Of a DNA stretch of 7,441 nt, positions 1 to 6,105 are shown one piece after another. Location: the NCBI GenBank assembly GCA_913040765.1, contig CAJWIA010000065.1, positions 1 to 7,441 of the forward strand. Direction: 5' to 3'. Each line of letters starts with the position of its first letter. The stretch's first letter is position 1. The notes below the pieces were generated by a model. The model had not been told where the DNA came from, did not search any database, and saw only the letters and a list, made by a program, of their open reading frames with translations. Both the position numbers and the translations under genes were made by a program. The stretch comes from an uncultured Anaerolineales bacterium. GTDB lineage: Bacteria > Chloroflexota > Anaerolineae > Anaerolineales > UBA11657.

Positions 1-34
1 ATGAGGGTGCAATGTGATCACATTGCACCCTCAT
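1..34. terminator. Perfect 34-bp palindrome, probable terminator hairpin of the permease operon
   Basis: Positions 1-34 equal their own reverse complement exactly; the half-site is ATGAGGGTGCAATGTGA. As RNA it can fold into a stem of about 15 bp with a GATC tip. It begins 47 nt beyond the permease stop codon, the usual place for an intrinsic terminator of the minus-strand operon. The T-tract that would confirm this for minus-strand transcription would lie before position 1, outside the window. On the plus strand the following bases (ATTCTCTG) are not a T-tract, so it is not a clear terminator for plus-strand transcription. The palindrome could extend beyond the window edge. Alternatives are a dispersed palindromic repeat or a protein-binding dyad. 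Confidence 0.6.
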
Positions 35-81
35 ATTCTCTGACAAATTGTCCTATATATCAGCAGTTAATACATTTGCTC

Positions 82-1443
82 TTAGGCTTCTGTTGGCGGT
101 TTGAATATCAGGAAAATAGCATTCAACAAAATACCCATTACCGCAGCGGTAGCAATAGCTGGAAGTCCTTGAGGAAATATACCTTGTAAGAATGAGATCG
201 GTAAGAAGCCACCTTCATATCCAATATTACCTCCGATACCAACCACCATTATTACAGCACCTACCGCTAGATTGCGAGGCACAAACATGTTGACTTTATG
301 TTCCTGCATTAGAGCAATGCCTTGCATACCAACTACACCAAACAAGTAAATCGCCAGTCCACCAGTCACTGCCAGTGGCACTGATTGTACTAATCCTGCC
401 AGCTTTCCTACAAACCCTAGCAACACTGCTATTACTCCAGCTGCAATCAATGCTGGCCCTGAGTAATTGCGTGTAATTGCCATGAGTGAGTTGTTCTCAC
501 CGTAGTTTGTACCAGCAGTTGCACCGGTTAAGCCCTTCAAGAAATCGTCGATGCCATCAAGTATAAGATTGAAACCAACATACTCTGCCAAATTTGATTT
601 CTCTCTACCTGCCTCTTCAGCTGTACGGTCCACGTAAAGGCCAATCTGATATAGATGAGCCGTCGATTCAGGTATGGTCGCAATAGCCATAATTGCGATA
701 CTGAAGATTGCAGTACTTACCATAGCACCACTAAAAATTGGAAATGTAAAGTGTGGGACCTGGAACAACGGTGCAGCAGCAACCGCACCCATATTAAACG
801 ACCCTGGTTCGATAACAGCAGATATCAGACAACCACCAACCGCTCCAAGAAGTATAGGTAACATTCCAACAAACCCCTTACCCTGCATATACACTGAAAG
901 TAATACAGTAATCAACAAAGTAAGCAAAGCTACGCCCCAGTTAGCCGAAGCCATACCAAGAGCGGCCATTGCCAGGCCAAAGCCTATGATAGCCGCTACA
1001 GAGCCGGTTACCACAGGAGGCAAAACCTTATCAAGCTGGTCTTTACCTACAGCCCTGATAATCATGCCTATAATTATGTTCAAAACTCCAGTAACAACAA
1101 TACCTGCCTGCATTGTGCTGATGACATTATCAGGTACAGGCACACCAAACTCCGGAAGACCCCCTGTCATTGCAGTAACAATTGCTAGATATGCAGCAAT
1201 ATAACTGAAGCTCGATCCATAAAATAGCGGAATAAAAGTACCAAGCCTCCATTTAGACAGTAGCAACGCAACTACTGTACCAACTCCGGAAACTACTAAA
1301 ACTGTACCAACATGGAACCCTGTGAGAGCTGCCACAAGTATTGTGGCAGGAAACATAGTCAGCACGTGTTGGAAACCAAGCAAAACCAACTCACCAAACG
1401 GAGGAACATCGTTCGGGAGATATGTCTTGACAGAATTTGTCAT
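82..1443 (-). CDS. UraA-like nucleobase:cation symporter (NCS2/NAT family permease)
   Basis: An inner-membrane transporter of 453 residues, close to the usual size of the NCS2 family, which carries uracil, xanthine, uric acid or other nucleobases with protons or sodium. It is strongly hydrophobic throughout, consistent with the 14-segment family fold. Visible hallmarks are the N-terminal GFQHVLTMF block (residues 23-31), the YGSSFSYIA block (75-83), and the family signature TNYGENNSLMAITR (312-325), which closely resembles the E. coli UraA version TTYGENIGVMAITR. Glu259 (in TIPES) and Glu316 (in YGEN) fall where UraA has its two substrate-binding glutamates (241 and 290, from memory). The start is set by AAGGAGG at 1450-1456, 6 nt before the ATG. 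It is the last gene of the block, 181 nt after the amidohydrolase, and may have its own promoter or attenuator. Family assignment is firm; the exact substrate is unknown, with uracil or xanthine the default guesses. Confidence 0.93.
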   Translation of the reverse strand: MTNSVKTYLPNDVPPFGELVLLGFQHVLTMFPATILVAALTGFHVGTVLVVSGVGTVVALLLSKWRLGTFIPLFYGSSFSYIAAYLAIVTAMTGGLPEFGVPVPDNVISTMQAGIVVTGVLNIIIGMIIRAVGKDQLDKVLPPVVTGSVAAIIGFGLAMAALGMASANWGVALLTLLITVLLSVYMQGKGFVGMLPILLGAVGGCLISAVIEPGSFNMGAVAAAPLFQVPHFTFPIFSGAMVSTAIFSIAIMAIATIPESTAHLYQIGLYVDRTAEEAGREKSNLAEYVGFNLILDGIDDFLKGLTGATAGTNYGENNSLMAITRNYSGPALIAAGVIAVLLGFVGKLAGLVQSVPLAVTGGLAIYLFGVVGMQGIALMQEHKVNMFVPRNLAVGAVIMVVGIGGNIGYEGGFLPISFLQGIFPQGLPAIATAAVMGILLNAIFLIFKPPTEA

Positions 1444-1490
1444 TATTTGCCTCCTTATTAGATTATAAATATTATTATCTGGCCTTAAAA

Positions 1491-1518
1491 AACATACTGC
1501 TCACAACTATTAAGTAAA
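1491..1518 (-). promoter_or_regulatory. Weak sigma-70-like promoter candidate for the permease
   Basis: On the minus strand TTTACT (1518-1513) and TATGTT (1496-1491) are separated by 16 nt and could serve as -35 and -10 elements, giving a leader of about 40 nt before the permease ATG. Each box matches the consensus at only about four of six positions. The candidate overlaps the second direct repeat, which would suit an operator role. A perfect TATAAT also occurs closer to the ribosome-binding site, but it leaves almost no leader. Confidence 0.2.
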
Positions 1519-1535
1519 CACCACAATTAAGTAAA
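1509..1535 (-). repeat. Pair of 10-bp direct repeats, TTTACTTAAT, at 17-bp period
   Basis: On the minus strand the exact 10-mer TTTACTTAAT occurs at 1535-1526 and again at 1518-1509, with TGTGGTG between. The match is directly visible. A period of 17 bp is about one and two-thirds helical turns, so two proteins would bind on different faces. The sites may be regulatory, but the AT-rich context makes chance similarity less improbable than in balanced sequence. Confidence 0.5.
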
Positions 1536-1624
1536 AGTTGCGCAGTTCGGTACATTACTCAATATTTAGTTGATACTACTTCGAGGAACTCAGACCCCAC
1601 AATGTTTTCTAGATAAGTAGGATA

Positions 1625-2851
1625 TTACTGCACAAGCTCACCACTTTCTGCAATTATGCGACCATGATTAATGACATATTTTGGTGCACGATGAAATCTG
1701 AGAGATTCAATTGTAGTAGGAACATCCAGCACAACCAATGAAGCTGTAGAGCCTACTTCTAGTTTGTGTGTTATCAAACCCATAGCTTTAGCAGCGCTAG
1801 TAGTAATCATGTCATACAAGCAATCCATATCTACTTTGGTAGTCATCCACAACAAATGAGACGCTAGAAACGCCACTTCCAACATATTGTTCTGACCATA
1901 TGGATAATAGGCATCGCTAATGTCATCTTGCCCCAGACATACTAACACTTCTTTTTCAAGCAGGTCCTTTACACGAACATGCAAAGGACCGGTATGTGGA
2001 TCAGTTACTATGCCAATACTATTATCCTTTAAAAGTTTGACTAAATCACTATGGTAACTATCTGGATACAGAGCCATAGCTCTAGCATGATGTGCTAAAA
2101 CACGACCTTCCCAACCAACCTTCTTAGTAGTCATAGCTAACATTTCCAATGTACGTAATTTCGCATCACCAACATCATCAACCAACATACTTACTGGAGC
2201 ATCAAATTGAGTTGCGACAGAAAACATTGCATCTATATGACTTTGGGCATCGGCGTCACTATGTTCAATCCAGGGAATTCCACCGACCACGTCTGCTCCC
2301 ATTGACATAGCCTCATGAACCAATATATCAGCGCCTGGCTCCTTAACAACTCCATCTTGCGGAAATGCCACCACCTGAATGTCAACAATACTGCGAAATT
2401 CCTCTTTCAACTCAAGTAGAGCAACGACCCCTTCTAATCTGGCCTTATTGTCAACATCCGCAAATGCGCGAATGTGGGTATTGCCGTGTGCCGCGGCCCA
2501 GCGCAGAGCAATCCGAACATTTTCAACGATCCAAGATCGATCATATTGTGTTTTTACCCTTGAAGCCAGCTCGATAGCTGCAGCTGCTGCTGCCATTTGA
2601 TTCTGATGATATTTCTCAAGCGCCAGCTCATCTAATCGATCTAATGTAAATACCTTATCTAAGTGCAGATGAGGATTCACGAAAGATTCAGTCACAAGAT
2701 TGCTTTCAGCATCAAGCTCCACTTCGGCAACAGCCACATCACTTTTTGATATTGATGCAATTTTCCCATCCGTTATACCAATATGGTATACACCATCTGG
2801 TTTACGCCTTAAACGCGCATTTTTTATAGCTAGATCAAGTTTAGTTCTCAT
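1625..2851 (-). CDS. Cytosine-deaminase-like amidohydrolase with altered metal site
   Basis: A cytoplasmic TIM-barrel amidohydrolase of 408 residues, slightly shorter than E. coli CodA (about 427). The family hydrolyses amino or amide groups on heterocycles. Seen here: N-terminal strand domain (1-55), metal motif HLHLD (His61, His63), VAFPQDG (162-167 region, with Gln165 matching the CodA substrate-binding Gln), AHHARAM (His255 matching CodA His246), and GQDDISDAYYP (308-317, Asp309 matching CodA Asp313). Against CodA from memory, the motif HCDE reads LVDD here (223-226): the metal-ligand His becomes Leu223 and the catalytic Glu becomes Asp226. About 15 residues of the loop before RVKDLL are also missing. 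The enzyme is therefore probably not a cytosine deaminase in the strict sense. The ATG is supported by AGGAG at 2861-2865, 9 nt upstream. It overlaps the DUF2877 gene by 11 bp, suggesting translational coupling. Family call strong, reaction open. Confidence 0.85.
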   Translation of the reverse strand: MRTKLDLAIKNARLRRKPDGVYHIGITDGKIASISKSDVAVAEVELDAESNLVTESFVNPHLHLDKVFTLDRLDELALEKYHQNQMAAAAAAIELASRVKTQYDRSWIVENVRIALRWAAAHGNTHIRAFADVDNKARLEGVVALLELKEEFRSIVDIQVVAFPQDGVVKEPGADILVHEAMSMGADVVGGIPWIEHSDADAQSHIDAMFSVATQFDAPVSMLVDDVGDAKLRTLEMLAMTTKKVGWEGRVLAHHARAMALYPDSYHSDLVKLLKDNSIGIVTDPHTGPLHVRVKDLLEKEVLVCLGQDDISDAYYPYGQNNMLEVAFLASHLLWMTTKVDMDCLYDMITTSAAKAMGLITHKLEVGSTASLVVLDVPTTIESLRFHRAPKYVINHGRIIAESGELVQ

Positions 2852-3749
2852 AATATAGGTCTCCTAAGCCAAAACTTACATGATCGCTCAAACAATCAAT
2901 TGATAGCAAAAAACCTGTCAAAGCATCAGCACCAGATGTATGTCCAAGTGACAAAATATCCATACATGCCCGGGTCACATCTGTAACATTTTCTTTGCAT
3001 AGAACATCTACAAGCGCATGCCAGTTCTCGGAAGCATGTCCATTAGCTGACTGTTGCAACATGGCACCGGATAACATAGTCGTACGAGATGAAGCGGCAT
3101 CTGCAATGGTACGTGACCACCGTGCAGCATCCTTTTGATCAAATATAGCCCACAATGCATACATAACACCTATTAAAAAATCGTCGCCAGCCGGCGTCAA
3201 GCCAACACCTAATCCTGCCATATTTGCAGCACCCACATATATCTCTTGTATATTGCCGCTAACAATTCCTCGATATAATTGTTGAGCAGATTCAGCTACC
3301 TTGGTACATACATACCCCATATTTTCCTTAGTTGAACATAATATTATACTGACGCTGCCATCCGAAGCATTGTTCTGTACAGTCAAATACAAATCCCGGA
3401 TATTTTTTCGAAAATGATGTGGGCGTTCCTTAGGATAATCCCAATCTAGACGAGCAGACCAGAGTGTAGCTTCACTAAAATCGATTGTTGTCGTATTGAC
3501 AGTCAAACTGTTTTTACCAACAACAACCGGAGCACCAACAGATAACATTTGTTCTAAACTAAGCGGCAATTCCTCAAGCACAATCGTAAACGGACCGTTC
3601 CCGATTGTATTATGAACAATAGCAATAAATCTACCTTGTTCGTCTATCAAATTGCATGCTCGCTCAAAACTTGAAAATACGTGAGCACTGTTGTTGCTTG
3701 ATAGCCATTCTGCCGCTCCAGCAGAATACGACTGGGATAACAATTGCAT
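2841..3749 (-). CDS. DUF2877 family protein (YlbF/AllH-like)
   Basis: Predicted soluble protein of 302 residues. Family hallmarks are the glycine-rich GVGLTPAGDDFLIG (181-194), the SSRTTMLSGAML segment (220-231), and GHTSGADALTGF (269-280). DUF2877 includes E. coli YlbF, reported, as I recall, as AllH, one of three proteins (with FdrA/AllF and YlbE/AllG) needed for oxamate carbamoyltransferase in allantoin fermentation. Neither partner appears in this window, so the role here is inferred only loosely. Start choice: the frame also offers a TTG at 3770 inside the preceding gene, giving 309 residues. The ATG at 3749 sits one nucleotide after the upstream TAA (TAAGATG) and is the better start. 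No good Shine-Dalgarno is visible, so translation is probably coupled to the molybdenum-enzyme gene. The 3' end contains the ribosome-binding site of the next gene. Confidence 0.85.
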   Translation of the reverse strand: MQLLSQSYSAGAAEWLSSNNSAHVFSSFERACNLIDEQGRFIAIVHNTIGNGPFTIVLEELPLSLEQMLSVGAPVVVGKNSLTVNTTTIDFSEATLWSARLDWDYPKERPHHFRKNIRDLYLTVQNNASDGSVSIILCSTKENMGYVCTKVAESAQQLYRGIVSGNIQEIYVGAANMAGLGVGLTPAGDDFLIGVMYALWAIFDQKDAARWSRTIADAASSRTTMLSGAMLQQSANGHASENWHALVDVLCKENVTDVTRACMDILSLGHTSGADALTGFLLSIDCLSDHVSFGLGDLYYEN

Positions 3750-3753
3750 CTTA
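3747..3753 (-). promoter_or_regulatory. Stop-start junction TAAGATG that fixes the DUF2877 start
   Basis: On the minus strand the TAA stop of the molybdenum-enzyme gene (3753-3751) is followed by one G and the ATG of the DUF2877 gene (3749-3747). The bases just upstream (GCTGCGAAA) do not form a recognisable Shine-Dalgarno. The geometry suggests termination-reinitiation, linking the output of the two proteins. Confidence 0.6.
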
Positions 3754-6090
3754 TTTCGCAGCTTCAACAATTTCCCAAAGCATGCTAGGACTCAGTGGAA
3801 TTTCTGTGATCTCTGCTTCTGAATCGAACAATGCGTCCTCAATCGCTTGCGCAAAAAGTGCGCCAACGGGAATTGCTCCAGCCTCTCCTGCACCCTTAAT
3901 GCCCATTGGATTCAACGGAGATGGAGTAGTAACATGATCTGATTCAATGTTCGGAACATCTAATGCAGTGGGAAGAAGATAATCCATAAATGAAGCATTA
4001 AGCAATTGACCATTTTCGTCAAACATTAATTTCTCGTAGAATGCATTACCAATACCTTGAGCCACCCCACCCTGAATCTGACCTTCTAAAATCATAGGAT
4101 TAATCACTTCTCCACAGTCATGAACCACCACATATTTCTTTATATCAACCAACATTGTTTCAGGGTCGACTTCAACAATCATGGCATGGATACCATTAGC
4201 AGTAGCGCCTCGTTCTGGACCAAAGTAATTGGTTGCCTCTAAACCTGGTTCAGTGCCCGGCTTGACAGCACCGCGCATGGGGTTTGCTCTTCTTGCTAGC
4301 TCTCCTAGACCTATACTCCTCTCGTGATCTGATTGTACCCTTGCTACTCCACCTACTAATTCCACTACCTCTTCCTCAGCCTCCAAAGCGTCGACTGCCA
4401 TCCTTAGTGCTTTAGCCCGAACATCACGCGCGGCCTCATTAAACGCATTTCCCGCAACCACAGCACCACGACTCGCAAATGTCCCAGCACCCCAATAAAA
4501 CTGATCAGTATCACCAGTAACTATATCTACATCTGACACATCCACACCTAGCTGGTCAGCAACTATTTGCGCAAAACTTGTCAAATGGCCTTGGCCTTGA
4601 GTACCGACACCTGTTACCGCGGTCACTTTACCACTAGCTTGGACCTGCACTCGTGCTCCTTCATATGGCCCAATACCTGTGCCTTCCACATAAGCAACAA
4701 TGCCTAAACCCACATAACGTCCTTCAGATTGCAAAGCCGGCTGTGTCTCTTTGATAAATTTTTCATAATCTATCATGTCCAGCGCCCTCTTCATTGATGG
4801 ATCATAGTTCCCACTATCATAGATCAAGGGGGCAAAATCCTGATAGATAATCTCATTGTTATATGGGAACTGGTCAGGCTCAATAAAATTTCTGCGACGT
4901 ATGTCGGCTCTGTCAATTCCCATTTTACGTGCCGCTATATCTAACAATCTCTCCATCACAAATACGCCATGTTGCCTACCAGCACCTCGATATGGTGTCA
5001 CAATTGGAAAATTAGTAAAAACAGCATCGAATTCGCTATAATAGTTTGGGATGTGATACGGACCTAGTAAGGTGCATTGGCTGTTTATTGGAACAGTTAA
5101 TCCATAGGGTGCATATGCGCCGGCATCATGCAAAAACTTATCCCATACTCCAAGAATAAGCCCGCTTTTGTCCATAGCTATTTCAGCTGTATGTATCTGG
5201 CTCCGTTCCTGAGTGGTAGCAAAAAAGTTTTCTGATCGATCTTCTATCCATTTGATCGGACGCCCTATTTTCATGGCAGCCCATGGTATTAACACTTCTT
5301 CCTGATAAAACATCATGATTTTGGGACCAAATCCACCTCCTATAAAAGGAGCAATGACGCGCACCTGATTCTCTGAAAGCTGGAGCATTTCCGCTAGACC
5401 ATTACGAATGGGTATGGGAGCCTGAGTAGTATCCCAGACCGTCAGGCGCTGAGCTCGCCTATCCCAACTTGCCACAATACCACGGTTCTCCATAGCTGCC
5501 GCTGCACCATGATCATAGACAAACTCACGCTTTAACACACAAGCTGCTTTCTTTTTGGTCTCAAAATAATCGCCTTTTGTCTGCACCACATGTGCGCACA
5601 GATTACTATTTAAGTCGTCATGTACAAGTGCACAATCTGCTTCCAAAGCAGTACTCAGGTCCGCAACCACAGAAAGTGGTTCATAATCGATATATATATC
5701 CTGCAAAGCATCCTCAGCTATATAACGACTTTCAGCTAAGACCATTACCAGTGGCTCGCCCACAAACCTTACTTTTTCTTTTGCCAAGGGAACTTGTGTC
5801 CGCTGATTAAACACAATACCGTCTATAGGTGGAGGTGGTACCAACAAAGGCCCAGGCTTCCAGTAATCACCCAAATCTGCTGCAGTATACACTGCAACAA
5901 CTCCTTCGCGCTGTAATGCCTTTGAAACATCGATGTTCACAATTCGCGCGTGAGCATAAGTGCTTCGCACAAACGCTGCATGTAACATTTCAGGCAGTTG
6001 CACATCGTCTACAAATAACGCCTGACCAGTTAATAGTTGAGGATCTTCATTGCGTCGAATAGGTTGTCCGAAAAACCGATTAGAACCCAT
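3751..6090 (-). CDS. Molybdopterin-binding large subunit, xanthine dehydrogenase/CoxL-form-II family
   Basis: A 779-residue catalytic subunit of a molybdenum hydroxylase, normal length for the three-subunit bacterial type. Such enzymes insert water-derived oxygen at a carbon of heterocycles, aldehydes or CO and pass electrons to iron-sulfur and FAD partners. Domain order: N-terminal a/b hammerhead (about 15-145), then cofactor-binding domains. Motifs: GGGFGPK (251-257), PYRGAGR (366-372), QGQG (498-501), TFASRG (537-542), HDCG (657-660), and GAGE with Glu736, the expected catalytic base. PYRGAGR matches the AYRGAGR of form II CoxL-like proteins and not the AYRCSFR of true CO dehydrogenase, so CO oxidation is unlikely. 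The glutamate that follows GGGFGGK in animal xanthine dehydrogenase is Ile258 here, so xanthine is not assured. AGAGGT at 6098-6103 lies 7 nt before the ATG. No FAD or 2Fe-2S subunit gene is present in the window. No signal peptide is seen. It is probably cotranscribed with the cyclase gene 15 nt upstream. Confidence 0.92.
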   Translation of the reverse strand: MGSNRFFGQPIRRNEDPQLLTGQALFVDDVQLPEMLHAAFVRSTYAHARIVNIDVSKALQREGVVAVYTAADLGDYWKPGPLLVPPPPIDGIVFNQRTQVPLAKEKVRFVGEPLVMVLAESRYIAEDALQDIYIDYEPLSVVADLSTALEADCALVHDDLNSNLCAHVVQTKGDYFETKKKAACVLKREFVYDHGAAAAMENRGIVASWDRRAQRLTVWDTTQAPIPIRNGLAEMLQLSENQVRVIAPFIGGGFGPKIMMFYQEEVLIPWAAMKIGRPIKWIEDRSENFFATTQERSQIHTAEIAMDKSGLILGVWDKFLHDAGAYAPYGLTVPINSQCTLLGPYHIPNYYSEFDAVFTNFPIVTPYRGAGRQHGVFVMERLLDIAARKMGIDRADIRRRNFIEPDQFPYNNEIIYQDFAPLIYDSGNYDPSMKRALDMIDYEKFIKETQPALQSEGRYVGLGIVAYVEGTGIGPYEGARVQVQASGKVTAVTGVGTQGQGHLTSFAQIVADQLGVDVSDVDIVTGDTDQFYWGAGTFASRGAVVAGNAFNEAARDVRAKALRMAVDALEAEEEVVELVGGVARVQSDHERSIGLGELARRANPMRGAVKPGTEPGLEATNYFGPERGATANGIHAMIVEVDPETMLVDIKKYVVVHDCGEVINPMILEGQIQGGVAQGIGNAFYEKLMFDENGQLLNASFMDYLLPTALDVPNIESDHVTTPSPLNPMGIKGAGEAGAIPVGALFAQAIEDALFDSEAEITEIPLSPSMLWEIVEAAK

Positions 6091-6105
6091 CAGATTTACC
6101 TCTTG

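Larger units (their letters stand above)
1487..1545 (-). promoter_or_regulatory. Hairpin with direct-repeat loop and T-run; candidate attenuator or operator
   Basis: Read on the minus strand, CTGCGCAACT (1545-1536) can pair with AGTTGTGAGCAG (1508-1497): CAACT with AGTTG and CTGC with GCAG, separated by a small internal loop. The enclosed 27 nt (1535-1509) begin and end with the same 10-mer, TTTACTTAAT, separated by TGTGGTG. Four nucleotides after the stem there is a run of six Ts (1492-1487). This arrangement could be a weak intrinsic terminator or attenuator between the upstream genes and the permease. Alternatively the DNA repeats, spaced 17 bp apart, could be a tandem operator. The stem is imperfect and the loop long, so the RNA interpretation is tentative. 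Confidence 0.3.
1444..1624 (-). other. 181-nt intergenic region upstream of the permease
   Basis: This is the only sizeable gap between genes in the window. It contains no open frame worth calling. On the minus strand it carries a duplicated 10-mer inside an inverted repeat (1497-1545), a T6 run (1487-1492), a weak promoter candidate, an AT-rich stretch, and the permease ribosome-binding site. I searched by eye for the conserved core of the purine riboswitch and did not find it. The gap suggests that the permease can be expressed differently from the four genes upstream. Confidence 0.6.

Noticed and set aside
11..24. CRP-like site (TGTGATCACA) in the palindrome
   Set aside because: CRP sites need six bases between TGTGA and TCACA; here the halves abut, and the location is downstream of a gene.
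42..52. Small dyad GACAA-A-TTGTC between the permease stop and the palindrome
   Set aside because: It is an exact dyad, but a one-base centre cannot form a hairpin loop, and a short AT-rich dyad of this length is not strong evidence of a binding site.
1..189. 62-residue open frame on the plus strand beginning in the palindrome
   Set aside because: Its ATG is part of the palindrome and its end runs antisense into the permease gene; no protein-like features.
674..1204. 176-residue open frame on the plus strand
   Set aside because: It lies wholly antisense to the well-supported permease, has low-complexity Ala/Ile/Pro/Thr-rich composition typical of the reverse of a membrane-protein gene, and shows no recognisable motif.
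1574..1620. CTACTT/AAGTAG inverted repeat just after the amidohydrolase stop as a terminator
   Set aside because: The stem is only about 6 bp with a loop of over 30 nt and no T-run follows.
1444..1624. Purine-type riboswitch before the nucleobase permease
   Set aside because: The location is right, but I could not find the conserved loop and junction sequences of the purine riboswitch; only the simpler hairpin with direct repeats is visible.
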